Notes: a model not told the origin generated them from the sequence alone. DNA of 64,000 nt from Trinickia violacea (GCF_005280735.1 NZ_CP040077.1:558001-622000), one strand, 5' to 3'. Counted from the stretch's first letter, positions 1 through 9,648 are shown. Translations and numbers: made by a program.

Positions 1-684
1 TACCGCGGTTTCACCGAAGATCGTCTTGATGTCGAGGAGGCCCAGCCCCCGCACTTCGAGAAGGTTCTGCAGAAGCGGCGGGCAGCGGCCTTCGACGAAG
101 TCCGGGCCGAGTCGCACGAAGTCGACGGCATCGTCCGCTACGAGGCCGTGGCCGCGGCTGATCAGCTCAAGGCCGAGTTCGCTCTTGCCGAGACCCGAGT
201 CGCCGGTGAGCAGCACGCCCATGCCGAGAATGTCCAGGAACACGCCGTGCAGTGTCGCGCGCGGCGCGAGAATGCGCGACATGTAGAGCCGCAGATTGTC
301 GATGACCGCTGCCGCCGACATCGGCGTCGTGAAGAGCGGCGTCGACGAGCGCGTGCAGCGCAGGACGAGCTCAGGCGGCGCCGCGATGCCGCCCGCGACG
401 ACCAGGAACGGCGGCTCGAGCGCGATCAGCTCGGCCATGTGGCGCGAACGGTCTTCGTCGGTTTGGCGCTGATAGTAGTTGATCTCGGCGTCGCCGAGCA
501 CCTGGATCCGGTTCGGGTGGATCAGGTTCAAGTGGCCGACGAGGTCGGAACTGGCGGTCGCCGTGGCGACGGTTTCGGTCGAAAAGCCGCGCTCCCAGCC
601 TTCATGGCCCGTCAACCAGCTCAGTTTGAGCATGGAGGCGTTGTCGTCGAAGATGCTTTGGGCGTTGATGCTGGACGTGTCCAT
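1..684 (-). CDS. hprK: HPr kinase/phosphorylase, C-terminal part cut by window edge
   Basis: Bifunctional enzyme that phosphorylates and dephosphorylates HPr on serine, a regulatory arm of the phosphotransferase system. The 228 codons visible run in frame off the left edge; the family is about 310-320 residues, so roughly the last 90 are missing. Residues 161-168 (GDSGLGKS) form the P-loop, His146 lies in the conserved HG segment before it, and LLEVRGLGLLDI near residue 208 is part of the family signature. The ATG at 684 gives the expected N-terminus. It follows ptsN on the same strand after 140 bases, as in other Burkholderia-type genomes. Confidence 0.95.
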   Translation of the reverse strand, partial: MDTSSINAQSIFDDNASMLKLSWLTGHEGWERGFSTETVATATASSDLVGHLNLIHPNRIQVLGDAEINYYQRQTDEDRSRHMAELIALEPPFLVVAGGIAAPPELVLRCTRSSTPLFTTPMSAAAVIDNLRLYMSRILAPRATLHGVFLDILGMGVLLTGDSGLGKSELGLELISRGHGLVADDAVDFVRLGPDFVEGRCPPLLQNLLEVRGLGLLDIKTIFGETAV

Positions 685-824
685 GAATCCGTGACTCCAA
701 GTTGCCAGGCCGCTTTATCGATCGACCTCCTGGCGGCCGGTTCGGTCGGCTAACGTAACGGTTCCGGGTGCGCCCGCTCGCGCATCGCACCGGCCGGCGC
801 AATGCGCATTGCTCTGTTACACCC

Positions 825-1280
825 TCAAGGGTGCCACTGGGTGAGCAGCCGATGCAACTCCGCGGCGCTAGGCTCCGAATGCAGGCGTTCGCGCGCTTCG
901 CGGTCGGACAGCAATTGCGCGATTTCCGAGAGGATCTCCAAATGTTGCTGCGTGGCCTGTTCCGGCACGAGCAGGAAGATCAGGAGCGAGACCGGCTGGC
1001 CGTCCGGCGATTCGAACGGAATTGGCTGCTCGAGCCGCACGAAGGCGGCGAGCGGGTGCTTCAGCCCCTTGATGCGGCCGTGCGGAATCGCGACGCCTTC
1101 GCCGAGTCCCGTCGAACCGAGGCGTTCGCGCGCAAACAGATTGTCGGTGACCGTGCTGCGCGCGATCCCGTTTTGATTTTCGAAAATCAGGCCCGCTTGC
1201 TCGAATACGCGCTTCTTGCTGGTAACGGATAGTCCGACGACGACGTTTTCGAGGGGAAGGAATTTGGCTAAACGATTCAT
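825..1280 (-). CDS. ptsN: Nitrogen-regulatory PTS EIIA component (EIIA-Ntr)
   Basis: Phosphocarrier of the nitrogen PTS, which in proteobacteria transmits phosphorylation state to potassium transport and other targets rather than moving sugars. The product is 151 residues, the normal length. His67 in the motif GVAIPHGRI is the predicted phosphorylation site, and the C-terminus PEQATQQHLEILSEIAQLL is typical. The frame stays open upstream to a GTG at 1352, but the family starts at MNRLAKFLPLENV, so the ATG at 1280 was chosen. Its place between hpf and hprK supports the call. Confidence 0.95.
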   Translation of the reverse strand: MNRLAKFLPLENVVVGLSVTSKKRVFEQAGLIFENQNGIARSTVTDNLFARERLGSTGLGEGVAIPHGRIKGLKHPLAAFVRLEQPIPFESPDGQPVSLLIFLLVPEQATQQHLEILSEIAQLLSDREARERLHSEPSAAELHRLLTQWHP

Positions 1281-1527
1281 GTTGGCAGGCGGACGCGTGG
1301 CCTGGATTCTCCTCGCGGCAACTGACTGGTTGTCCATATTCGCAGTGCTCACACGGAATTGCGCGCGAGACTGAATTGTTCCGAACGTCTGGCGACCCCG
1401 ATAATAACCGGGACATTATAGAACAGCGCGAGCGTCGATGGTGCAGCGCGCCATCCGTTGCCGCGCGGTGTCGTTTCGCTGCCGAAAAGCGCGACTTCGA
1501 GCGCGGGTTCGGCGCGCCGCCAGACGA

Positions 1528-1555
1528 AAAAACCGCCCGGAAACGGGCGGTTTTT
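1528..1555 (-). terminator. Rho-independent terminator after hpf
   Basis: A perfect 12-base inverted repeat, AAAAACCGCCCG and CGGGCGGTTTTT with loop GAAA, lies just past the hpf stop. It ends in a T run on the minus strand, and its symmetry would let it work both ways. It suggests that ptsN-hprK has its own promoter in 1281-1527, although I could not define one. Confidence 0.8.
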
Positions 1556-1575
1556 CAGGGGTGACGAATGCTTCT

Positions 1576-1947
1576 TCAAGAATTCGCTACTGCGGGCGGC
1601 AGCTCGATGTGGGACGCCTCCGGATGATGCTTGATCGCGTGGTGTTGATGCTCTTGGAGACGATCCTTGTGCCGGATGACTTGCCTGTCGAGCTTGTCGA
1701 CCATCAGGTCGATCGCGGCGTAGAGGTCGCCGTCTGCGCTTTCGATAAAGATGTCTTTGCCCTTCAGATGGAGATTGATTTCGACCTTCTGACGCTTTTC
1801 CTTTTCCTTGTGATTGTCGACCGAGAGGACCACATTGCCATCGATCACCTGATCGAAATGTCTTAGCACCTTGTCCAGTTTGGTGATCACGTATTCCCGC
1901 AACGCTGGCGTTACTTCGAGATGGTGTCCACTGATCTTCAGATTCAT
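1576..1947 (-). CDS. hpf: Ribosome hibernation-promoting factor (short HPF/YfiA type)
   Basis: Binds the 30S decoding centre in stationary phase and helps form inactive ribosome dimers. The product has 123 residues, matching short HPF without the extra C-terminal dimerisation domain of long forms. It starts MNLKISGHHLEVTPALREYV and contains the conserved basic stretch around EKEKRQKVEINLHLKGKD. The ATG at 1947 is chosen over one four codons upstream because GGAGAG lies seven bases before it. It sits directly downstream of rpoN, the classical order. Confidence 0.95.
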   Translation of the reverse strand: MNLKISGHHLEVTPALREYVITKLDKVLRHFDQVIDGNVVLSVDNHKEKEKRQKVEINLHLKGKDIFIESADGDLYAAIDLMVDKLDRQVIRHKDRLQEHQHHAIKHHPEASHIELPPAVANS

Positions 1948-2116
1948 AGTGCTCTCCAAACGAATGGCCGCCTGACACCGATTGGTGCGGCAGTACCGGT
2001 CGGGAGCGGCCCGCTCGAGTCATCACCCCGTGACTGACGAGCGGCGGGTCGTATCGGCCGGCCTTCTCCGCCAACAGCATCGCGGCCGGAAAATGCCCAC
2101 CGCAAAAAGCAGCGAG

Positions 2117-3625
2117 CTACAAAGACTTGCGCAAATTCACTGCGGGAATCTTGAGGGCTTCGCGGTACTTGGCAACCGTGCGGCGTGCGACCACGAATCC
2201 TTGTTCCGCCAGCAGTTCGGCTATGCGGCTGTCTGAAAGAGGAGATTTGGTGTCTTCAGCTCCTATCAGTTGCTTGATGAGTGCGCGAATGGCCGTTGAT
2301 GAGGCCGCGCCCCCCGTATCGGTCGAAACGTGAGATCCAAAGAAGTACTTAAATTCAAGCGTCCCAAACGGGGTAAGCATGTACTTCCCGGTTGTCACAC
2401 GCGAGACCGTTGACTCGTGTAGCCCCAGCGTATCAGCTATTTCCCGCAAAACCAAGGGGCGCATCGCAATTTCGCCGTGCGTGAAAAAGTTCTTTTGACG
2501 CTCCACAATGGCTTGCGCGACCCTGAGAATCGTCTCGAATCGTTGTTGAATATTTTTGATCAGCCAACGCGCTTCTTGCAGCTGTTGACGCAGCGAGCCA
2601 CTGCCGGGATCGCCCCGGCTGTTGCGCAAAATATTCGCGTAAAGGTGATTGATGCGCAGCCGCGGCACCACCTCGGGATTCAGTTCGGCCTGCCAGCCTT
2701 GTGCAGTTCTTCTCACCATGATGTCCGGCACGACGTAGTCGGCCTCGGCCTTGCCGTAGGCGGCGCCGGGGAAGGGTTCGAGCGAGCGGATCAGCGCGTG
2801 GGCGTCGCGCAGGTCGTCGTCATTGGCCTTCAGTTGTTTGCGCAGGCGCGTGAAATCGCGTGCCGCGAGCAGTTCCAGATGATGGGCGACGATTTCGAGT
2901 GCGAGCGTGCGCGTAGGAGATGCGTCGAGGCGATGCAGTTGCAGCTTCAGGCATTCGGAAGCCGTGCGTGCACCGACCCCGGCCGGATCGAAGCTGTGCA
3001 GCAGTGCCAAGGCGGCGTTCAATTCGTCGAGATCGACTTCGAGCTCTTCCGGCAAATCGGCGAGCACTTCATCGAGCGAGGCGGTCAAGTAACCGTCGTC
3101 GTCGAGCGATTCGATCAGGAACGTGATCAGCGCGCGGTCACGTTGGCTCGCTTGCGTGACGCGCAGTTGCGCCATCAGGTGGTCGCGCAGCGTGGTCGTC
3201 GATTCGTGGATTTGCAGCGGCGGCAAGTCGTCGTCATCCGACGCGTTGCCGGAGCGGCCGTAGTCGTCGAGATTCCATTGGCTCGCGTCGGAGCCGCTGT
3301 CCGAGGCTAGACCGTTGTATTCGTCGACGCTTTGCGGTTCGCCGCCGTCGGCATTTTCGGCAGGGCTCGAGGAATTCGACGCGCCGGGCATCGGCTCGGG
3401 ACTGCTCGCGTTCGGCGTTTGCGCAATCACCGACCCGTCCGCCGCGACGCGCAGCGGACTCGCGATCCATTCGTCTTCGCTTTCGAGCAGCGGATTTTGC
3501 GCGACCGCCATCGCGACTTCTTGTTGCAGTTCGAGCGTAGACAACTGCAGCAGCCGGATCGACTGCTGCAGTTGTGGCGTCAGCGCGAGATGCTGCGATA
3601 GGCGGAGTTGGAGGCTGGCTTTCAT
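2117..3625 (-). CDS. rpoN: RNA polymerase sigma-54 factor
   Basis: Alternative sigma factor recognising -24/-12 promoters, dependent on AAA+ enhancer-binding activators. The protein has 502 residues. The N-terminus is the glutamine- and leucine-rich region I (LSQHLALTPQLQQSIRLLQ), followed by an acidic linker, the core-binding region and, at residues 480-489, the RpoN box ARRTVAKYRE that reads the -24 element. It lies between lptB and hpf. The 190-base gap to lptB holds GC-rich hairpins (near 3719-3732 and 3757-3770) without clear T runs, so co-transcription with the lpt genes is possible but unproven. Confidence 0.97.
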   Translation of the reverse strand: MKASLQLRLSQHLALTPQLQQSIRLLQLSTLELQQEVAMAVAQNPLLESEDEWIASPLRVAADGSVIAQTPNASSPEPMPGASNSSSPAENADGGEPQSVDEYNGLASDSGSDASQWNLDDYGRSGNASDDDDLPPLQIHESTTTLRDHLMAQLRVTQASQRDRALITFLIESLDDDGYLTASLDEVLADLPEELEVDLDELNAALALLHSFDPAGVGARTASECLKLQLHRLDASPTRTLALEIVAHHLELLAARDFTRLRKQLKANDDDLRDAHALIRSLEPFPGAAYGKAEADYVVPDIMVRRTAQGWQAELNPEVVPRLRINHLYANILRNSRGDPGSGSLRQQLQEARWLIKNIQQRFETILRVAQAIVERQKNFFTHGEIAMRPLVLREIADTLGLHESTVSRVTTGKYMLTPFGTLEFKYFFGSHVSTDTGGAASSTAIRALIKQLIGAEDTKSPLSDSRIAELLAEQGFVVARRTVAKYREALKIPAVNLRKSL

Positions 3626-3816
3626 GGCAAGTTGAATTTCATTGTAGAGAGTTTGCCACGCGAGCGAAACCTCGCGACGCCTGGAAATAGCGTATTGACG
3701 GTTTGCGTTCGGGAAGGCGGGGCGCGAGCCCCGTAAAAATTGCTGATCGCGGGCCTAAGCCCGGCGGGGAGGCGGTCGGCGTGGCGGCTGCCGCGGCGGC
3801 GCGGTGCGCGCCGCCG

Positions 3817-4626
3817 TTACATCCGGAAATGTTCGCCGAGGTAGACGCGGCGCACGCTTTCGTTTTCGATGATGTCGCTCGGTGCGCCGGCGGCCAGCAC
3901 GCTGCCGTCGCTGATGATGTAAGCGTGGTCGCAAATCCCGAGCGTTTCGCGGACGTTGTGGTCCGTGATGAGCACGCCGATATTGCGCTGCTTCAAGAAT
4001 TTAACGATCTTCTGAATTTCCAGAACGGCGATCGGGTCGACGCCCGCGAACGGTTCGTCGAGGAGAATGAAGCTCGGGTTCGTCGCGAGCGCGCGCGCGA
4101 TTTCGACACGGCGGCGTTCCCCGCCCGAAAGCGACAGCGCCGGATTCTCGCGCAAGTGCGAAATCTGGAGTTCGTCGAGCAGCGCTTCGGTGCGTTCGGT
4201 GATCAGCGCTTTCGACAACCGTTTGCCGTGCTCGTCGAGCTGCAGCTCGAGCACGGCGCGGATATTTTCCTCGACCGTGAGCTTGCGGAAGACGGACGCT
4301 TCTTGCGGCAGATACGAGAGCCCGAGCGACGCTCGCTTGTGAATCGGCAGCAGGCTGATCGAGTTGCCGTCGAGGACGATTTCGCCGGCGTCGAGCGGCA
4401 CGAGGCCGACGATCATGTAGAACGACGTCGTCTTGCCGGCGCCGTTCGGCCCGAGCAGGCCGACGACTTCGCCGCTTTTCACGTCGAGCGAGACGTCCTT
4501 GACGACTGTGCGCGACCCATACCGTTTTTTCAGGCTGCGCACCACCAGGGAGCTCGTCGTGCCTGGCGCGTTGCGGTTGGGCAGCGTGTGAGTCGCGGCA
4601 GCGGCGGGAGTTGACAGGGTGTTCAC
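3817..4626 (-). CDS. lptB: LPS export ABC transporter ATP-binding protein
   Basis: Cytoplasmic ATPase that powers extraction of lipopolysaccharide from the inner membrane by LptFG and its passage across the LptCA bridge. Walker A GPNGAGKT is at residues 59-66, the signature LSGGERRR and Walker B ILLDEPFAGVD follow in order, and the switch histidine is in ITDHNVRE. Translation begins with GTG overlapping the lptA stop (GTGA), which implies coupling. The N-terminal extension of about 26 residues before SLVVRSLKKRYG is longer than in E. coli. lptFG are not in this window. Confidence 0.96.
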   Translation of the reverse strand: MNTLSTPAAAATHTLPNRNAPGTTSSLVVRSLKKRYGSRTVVKDVSLDVKSGEVVGLLGPNGAGKTTSFYMIVGLVPLDAGEIVLDGNSISLLPIHKRASLGLSYLPQEASVFRKLTVEENIRAVLELQLDEHGKRLSKALITERTEALLDELQISHLRENPALSLSGGERRRVEIARALATNPSFILLDEPFAGVDPIAVLEIQKIVKFLKQRNIGVLITDHNVRETLGICDHAYIISDGSVLAAGAPSDIIENESVRRVYLGEHFRM

Positions 4627-5303
4627 TGCGGCAGAGTTCCTTGAATCTGGGGCGACGGCGCGAGCGTGGCCGACGCCCCGTTGAGCGGCGCGGCGCCGCC
4701 CGACTTGGGCGACAGCATGGCACGCACGCGGCCGCTCGGGTTGCCGGGGCCTGCTACGTCCTTGCCGGCCTTCGCAGTATAGAAGTCGTTTTGGCCGTCA
4801 TAGGTAATGACGCTGCCGTGGACTTCGTCCATCAGCGTCGAGAGGCCCTGCAGGCGGCGCACCGTCGCGTTGGTGGTGAGCGTGGTCAGGTCCTGCTTGC
4901 CGTCGTAATTGATTTGCACGGCCGTGCCTTCGATGTATTCGTCGACACCGTCGCGCTTCTGGCGGAAGTACGAGAGGTTTTTGCCGGACGACGTGCCGAC
5001 GGCGTACTGATAGCCCTGCGGGTCCTGCGTCACATCGACCCGGTCGGCGCGGATCACGATCGTGCCCTTGGTGGCGACGACGTGCCCCGTGAAGATGTTG
5101 ATCTGCTTCAGATCGTCGTAAGTCATGTTATCCGCTTCGATATTGAGCGGTTTGTCGCGATCGGCGCGCTCGGCGTGCGCGAGCGGGGCCACGCCGAAGC
5201 AGGGCAGCGCGACGAGCGCCGCCGTCAGTCCAGCGCGTACCGCGCGGCGCGCGAGCGACGCGCGTGCGCGGCCGAGGTCAAAACGAGAGAACGATTCGTT
5301 CAT
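4623..5303 (-). CDS. lptA: Periplasmic LPS transport protein LptA
   Basis: Beta-jellyroll protein that forms the periplasmic bridge carrying LPS to the outer membrane. The 226-residue product has a long arginine-rich signal peptide ending near residue 44 (LAHA) followed by the OstA-fold sequence NIEADNMTYDDLKQINIFTG. The C-terminal 40 residues are proline- and glycine-rich and probably disordered. It lies 29 bases after lptC and overlaps lptB by four bases, so the three are one translational unit. Confidence 0.94.
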   Translation of the reverse strand: MNESFSRFDLGRARASLARRAVRAGLTAALVALPCFGVAPLAHAERADRDKPLNIEADNMTYDDLKQINIFTGHVVATKGTIVIRADRVDVTQDPQGYQYAVGTSSGKNLSYFRQKRDGVDEYIEGTAVQINYDGKQDLTTLTTNATVRRLQGLSTLMDEVHGSVITYDGQNDFYTAKAGKDVAGPGNPSGRVRAMLSPKSGGAAPLNGASATLAPSPQIQGTLPQ

Positions 5304-5332
5304 GCAGTCACGCTAGGATTAGATGGCCCGGG

Positions 5333-5929
5333 TTACTTGGACGAGCCGCCGCCGACGTCCGACGCGGCAATCGCGCCTTTGACGTTGCCGAAAAGCTGCA
5401 TCACCCGGGTGACGTTGTTGTAATGCATGCCGTTTGCCGTCGCCACGGAAAGGCCGCGCCGAAGTTTAACCGGCTTTTCGGTCTCGATCACGTCGTCGTT
5501 GACGAGCACGCGGAAATGTGACGAGTCGGCCTGCATTTCCGGGTCGCCGTTGCCCGGCGCGCGCAGGATGCGGGCATTGTCGTACAGATCGACGATCGAA
5601 GCGTCGCCGTTGACCGTGCCGCGCAGGCCCGTGGCCGTCACGATCGGCTTGCCGGGCTGGAATGCGCGGATGGCTGGCATCGTCAGATCGCTGTTTTCGT
5701 CGTCTTCATAGTGGACCATTTTCGTCGCTGTCAGCCGGTACTGCGTGCTGCCGGTCTGGTCGAGCTCGGAGACCGAGAAGTTGTCGGCGAAATAGTCGGG
5801 CGAATGGCCTTTGGGCTTTTCGGGCTGCGTCGCCGGCGTTTGCGTGGCTTCCAGCAGCCAGTATGTGACACCCGCCAGCAGCGCCATCGCGAAGAGGGCG
5901 ACCAGAGACGTGATTCGGGACTGATTCAT
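5333..5929 (-). CDS. lptC: LPS export membrane-anchored protein LptC
   Basis: Bitopic inner-membrane protein that passes LPS from LptBFG to LptA. The ATG at 5929 gives 198 residues starting MNQSRITSLVALFAMALLAG, with one N-terminal membrane segment (about residues 6-24) and a periplasmic jellyroll domain (DYFADNFSVSELDQTG onward). The frame is open 74 codons further upstream, but that part lies inside kdsC in another frame and is not coding. It starts five bases after the kdsC stop. Confidence 0.93.
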   Translation of the reverse strand: MNQSRITSLVALFAMALLAGVTYWLLEATQTPATQPEKPKGHSPDYFADNFSVSELDQTGSTQYRLTATKMVHYEDDENSDLTMPAIRAFQPGKPIVTATGLRGTVNGDASIVDLYDNARILRAPGNGDPEMQADSSHFRVLVNDDVIETEKPVKLRRGLSVATANGMHYNNVTRVMQLFGNVKGAIAASDVGGGSSK

Positions 5930-5934
5930 CCGGG

Positions 5935-6474
5935 TCAGGCTCCGCAGGCGGCCGCGAGCAGCGCGTCGTAGCGGTTTTGGGCGCGCAGGATCGTCTCGCA
6001 AAGCTCGCGCGCGGCGCCGTGGCCGCCGCGTGCGTGGGAGACCCAGTGCGCGCGCGAGATCACCTCGGGGTGCGCGTTGGCCGGCGCGGCCGCGAAGCCG
6101 CACTGGAGCATGACCGCGAGATCGGGCCAGTCGTCGCCCATATAGCCGCATTCTTCACGCGCGACGCCGGTCGCCGTCAAGAGATCCGCGAATGCGCGGC
6201 GCTTGTCTTCCACGCCTTGATACAGATGGTTGATGCGGATTTCCTGCGCGCGGACCTGCACGATGCCCGACTTGCGGCCCGTGATGATCGCGGTGACGAT
6301 GCCGGCTTCGCGCAGCAGCTTCAGGCCGTGGCCGTCGAGCGAGTTGAACGACTTCATCGTGTCGCCCTCGGCCGTGAACAGCAGGCCGCCGTCGGTGAGC
6401 ACGCCGTCCACGTCGAAAATCATCAGCTTGACGCGGCTCGCGCGTTCGGCGACGGTCAGGGGCGATGCGTTCAT
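5935..6474 (-). CDS. kdsC: 3-deoxy-D-manno-octulosonate 8-phosphate phosphatase
   Basis: HAD-superfamily phosphatase giving free Kdo for lipid A-core assembly. The product has 179 residues. The motif FDVDGVLTDG carries the nucleophile Asp21 and the acid/base Asp23; ITGRKS is motif II, and MGDDWPDL holds the magnesium-binding aspartates. There is no cap domain, as expected for this tetrameric family. It follows kdsD after one base and precedes lptC by five bases. Confidence 0.95.
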   Translation of the reverse strand: MNASPLTVAERASRVKLMIFDVDGVLTDGGLLFTAEGDTMKSFNSLDGHGLKLLREAGIVTAIITGRKSGIVQVRAQEIRINHLYQGVEDKRRAFADLLTATGVAREECGYMGDDWPDLAVMLQCGFAAAPANAHPEVISRAHWVSHARGGHGAARELCETILRAQNRYDALLAAACGA

Positions 6475-6475
6475 C

Positions 6476-7459
6476 TCAAATCACCTTCTTCGAAAACAGG
6501 TCGTGCATGTTGAGCGCACCAATCAGCTTGCCCGCTTCGTCGACGACGAGCATCTGGTTGATCCGATGGCGCTCCATCAGTTCCACCGCTTCGACGGCCA
6601 GATGATCGGCGCCGATCGAGCGCGGGGCGCGCGTCATCACCTCGGCGATCGGCAGCTCGCGGAAGTCGCCCGTGCGTTCCAGCACGCGGCGCAGGTCGCC
6701 GTCGGTGAAGATGCCTTCGACGCGGTCGTGTTCGTCGACGATTGCCGTCATCCCCATGCGCTTCGCGGTCAGCTGGAAGAGGGCGTCGCGCACGGTGGCG
6801 TTGTCGAGCACCTTCGGCAGCTGGTCGCCCGTGCGCATCACGTCGCGCACGTAGGTGAGGAGGCGCCGGCCGAGCGCACCGCCGGGGTGCGAGCGCGCGA
6901 AATCGTCAGCGCCGAAGCCGCGCGCGTCGAGCACCGCCATCGCCAGGGCGTCGCCGAGCGCGAGCGCGGCCGTCGTGCTGGACGTCGGCGCGAGGTTCAG
7001 CGGACAGGCTTCCTTCGAAACGCCGGCGTTCAGGTGCACGTCGGCGAGCTTCGCGAGGCTCGATTCGGGGCGGCCGGTAATCGCGATCAGCTTGGAGCCG
7101 AGGCGTTTCAGCAAAGGCAGAATCGAAATCAGCTCTTCCGATTCGCCGGAATTGGACATGGCGATGAACACGTCGTCGGCGGTCACCATGCCGAGGTCGC
7201 CGTGGCTCGCTTCGGCCGGATGCACGAAAAATGCGGGCGTGCCGGTGCTTGCCAGCGTAGCGGCGAGTTTTCGGGCGATGTGGCCGGATTTGCCGATGCC
7301 TGATACGACGACGCGTCCGCGGCAACTCAAGAGGAAATCGACTGCGCTGACGAAGCCGTCGTCGAGTTGATTGCGAAGCCCGCGCACGGCGTCAGCTTCG
7401 ATGTCGAGCACGTCCCGGGCGAGCGCCAGCGCCCGGTCGCCATTGATTTTCGCTATCAT
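6476..7459 (-). CDS. kdsD: D-arabinose-5-phosphate isomerase (KdsD/KpsF family)
   Basis: Converts ribulose 5-phosphate to arabinose 5-phosphate, the first step of Kdo synthesis. The 327-residue protein has an N-terminal SIS sugar-isomerase domain (residues about 40-185, with GIGKSGHIARK and the active-site region HPAEASHGDLG) and two C-terminal CBS domains (about 210-327, ending with ALNMHDLFSKKVI). It is the first gene of the minus-strand kds-lpt run and is divergent from the antiporter gene. The 145-base gap should hold both promoters. Confidence 0.95.
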   Translation of the reverse strand: MIAKINGDRALALARDVLDIEADAVRGLRNQLDDGFVSAVDFLLSCRGRVVVSGIGKSGHIARKLAATLASTGTPAFFVHPAEASHGDLGMVTADDVFIAMSNSGESEELISILPLLKRLGSKLIAITGRPESSLAKLADVHLNAGVSKEACPLNLAPTSSTTAALALGDALAMAVLDARGFGADDFARSHPGGALGRRLLTYVRDVMRTGDQLPKVLDNATVRDALFQLTAKRMGMTAIVDEHDRVEGIFTDGDLRRVLERTGDFRELPIAEVMTRAPRSIGADHLAVEAVELMERHRINQMLVVDEAGKLIGALNMHDLFSKKVI

Positions 7460-7604
7460 TCGCGGAGTATAGCAAAAGGCGTTTGTTCGCCGCGTCAGGC
7501 CCCCTGTGCCTGTCTGCTGCCTTCCCCGGCTCCAACATCCCGTCCCGAATGCGTGATTTCCGCGCCCGAGACGGGTTCCGCTGACGAACGAGGACGCTTA
7601 GCCC

Positions 7605-9611
7605 GTGGTGATTTCGCCGCTCGAGATGACGCTGTTTCTGCTGCTCGCTTCGGTGGCAGGCGTCGTCCTATTCCGTTTCCTGAATCTGCCGCCGATGCTC
7701 GGCTATCTGACCGTGGGGATCCTGGTCGGCCCGAACGCGCTCGGCATTGCTCCGGATACGGTTCGGGCACAGCATCTCGCCGAGTTCGGCGTCGTGTTCC
7801 TGATGTTCTCGATCGGGCTCGAGTTCTCGCTCACGAAGCTGCGCTCGATGCGCACGCTCGTGTTCGGGCTCGGCTTGCTGCAGGTGATCGGCACGGTGGC
7901 GATCGCGGTGATACTCGGGCTCGTCTTCGAGCGCTGGGTCCATATCACGTGGCAGGGCAGCGTCGCGCTCGGCGGCGCGCTGGCCATGTCGTCGACGGCG
8001 ATCGTCAGCAAGATGCTCGCCGAACGGCTGGAGATCGAGACCGAGCATGGCCGCAACATCTTCGGCGTGCTGCTGTTCCAGGATCTGGCGGTCGTGCCGC
8101 TCCTCATCATCATTGCCGCGCTCGGCGGCGATTCGAAGAGCCTCGTGGCGACGCTCGGCGTCGCGGCGATCAAGATTGTCGTCGCGCTGTCGCTGCTTCT
8201 GATCGTCGGGCAGAAGTTCATGACGCGCTGGTTCAACGTCGTCGCGCGGCGCCGCTCGCAGGAGCTGTTCGTGCTGAACCTGCTGCTCGTCACGCTCGGC
8301 GCCGCGTTCATCACCGACAAGTTCGGCCTCTCGCTCGCGCTCGGCGCGTTCATTGCCGGGATGCTGATCGCGGAAACGCCCTACCGGCATCAGGTCGAGG
8401 AGGACATCAAGCCGTTTCGCGACGTGCTGCTCGGTCTCTTCTTCGTGACGACCGGCATGCTGCTCAATCCGCGCGTGCTCATTACGCATCCGTTCGTCGT
8501 GCTGGCGTTCCTGATCGGGCCGATCTTGCTGAAGGCGGTCATGATCACGGGCCTCGCGCGCGTGTTCGGGGCGACGCCGGGCGTCGCGATGCGCACCGGC
8601 ATCGGGCTCGCGCAGGCCGGCGAATTCGGCTTCGTGCTCTTGAACCTGATCCTCGACAAGCACCTCGTCGACGCGACGCTCCTGCAGGCGATTCTCGCGT
8701 CGATGCTGCTCTCGATGCTCGCGGCGCCGTTCCTGATCCAGAACGCCGATCGCATCGTGCTGCGCTTGTCGTCGACTGAATGGATGATGCAGTCGCTGCA
8801 AATGACGCGCATCGCCACCCAAAGCCTAAAGCAAAGCGGCCACGTGATCATCTGCGGCTATGGCCGCGCGGGGCAGAACCTAGCGCGCATGCTCGAGCAC
8901 GAGGGCCTCTCATATGTCGCGCTCGACCTCGACCCCGATCGCGTGAGCGCCGCGGCCACCGCCGGCGAATCGGTCGTGTTCGGCGATGCGGGGCGGCGCG
9001 AATCGCTGCTCGCGGCCGGTATCCACCGGGCCGCCGCGATCGCGATCACCTACGCGAACACGCCTTCCGCGCTGCGCGTGCTGCACAACATCCACGAACT
9101 CGAGCCGACGCTGCCCGTCATCGTGCGCACCGTCGATGACGCCGACCTCGAAAAGCTCCTCGCCGCCGGCGCAACCGAGGTGATTCCCGAGATCGTCGAA
9201 GGCAGCCTGATGCTGGCGTCGCACACGCTCGTGCTGATGGGGGTGCCGATGCGGCGCGTCGTGCGGCGCGTCGAGGAAATGCGCGACGAGCGCTACAGTT
9301 TGCTGCGCGGCTATTTCCACGGCGCCGACGACCTCGGCGACGAGGACGGCCACGAGCAGGTGCGGCTACAATCTGTGCCGGTCGACGAGAACTCGGATGC
9401 GGTCGGGCGCTCGCTCGAAGAACTCGGTCTTGCCGACATCGGCGTCGAAGTGACGGCCATTCGCCGGCACGGCATTCGCGGTGTCGAGCCTGGCCCCGAG
9501 ACGAAGCTGCGCGCCTCCGATATCGTGGTGCTGCGCGGGCTGCCCGAGGCGCTGGCGATCGCCGAGGAGCGCATTTCGCGTCATCGCCGCGCGGGGGCTT
9601 CCGCCACTTGA
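7605..9611 (+). CDS. Monovalent cation:proton antiporter, KefB/YbaL type (CPA2)
   Basis: Inner-membrane antiporter predicted to exchange potassium or sodium for protons. The 668-residue protein begins with about twelve membrane segments (residues 5-385), followed by a cytoplasmic TrkA-N/RCK domain (HVIICGYGRAGQNLARML, the nucleotide-binding GxGxxG fold, about 412-530) and a TrkA-C domain (about 585-660). The GTG at 7605 was used; a second GTG follows directly and an ATG lies seven codons in, so the exact start is uncertain. No glutathione-regulatory partner gene is adjacent, so a KefB-like detoxification role is not shown. Confidence 0.85.
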   Translation: MVISPLEMTLFLLLASVAGVVLFRFLNLPPMLGYLTVGILVGPNALGIAPDTVRAQHLAEFGVVFLMFSIGLEFSLTKLRSMRTLVFGLGLLQVIGTVAIAVILGLVFERWVHITWQGSVALGGALAMSSTAIVSKMLAERLEIETEHGRNIFGVLLFQDLAVVPLLIIIAALGGDSKSLVATLGVAAIKIVVALSLLLIVGQKFMTRWFNVVARRRSQELFVLNLLLVTLGAAFITDKFGLSLALGAFIAGMLIAETPYRHQVEEDIKPFRDVLLGLFFVTTGMLLNPRVLITHPFVVLAFLIGPILLKAVMITGLARVFGATPGVAMRTGIGLAQAGEFGFVLLNLILDKHLVDATLLQAILASMLLSMLAAPFLIQNADRIVLRLSSTEWMMQSLQMTRIATQSLKQSGHVIICGYGRAGQNLARMLEHEGLSYVALDLDPDRVSAAATAGESVVFGDAGRRESLLAAGIHRAAAIAITYANTPSALRVLHNIHELEPTLPVIVRTVDDADLEKLLAAGATEVIPEIVEGSLMLASHTLVLMGVPMRRVVRRVEEMRDERYSLLRGYFHGADDLGDEDGHEQVRLQSVPVDENSDAVGRSLEELGLADIGVEVTAIRRHGIRGVEPGPETKLRASDIVVLRGLPEALAIAEERISRHRRAGASAT

Positions 9612-9648
9612 CGCGGCGCCGGGTGCACGCCGTCGACTCGCTTTCCTA

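Noticed and set aside
5333..6151. Longer LptC start giving 272 residues
   Set aside because: The extra 74 codons overlap kdsC out of frame and are Arg-rich. The ATG at 5929 gives a normal membrane anchor at the N-terminus.
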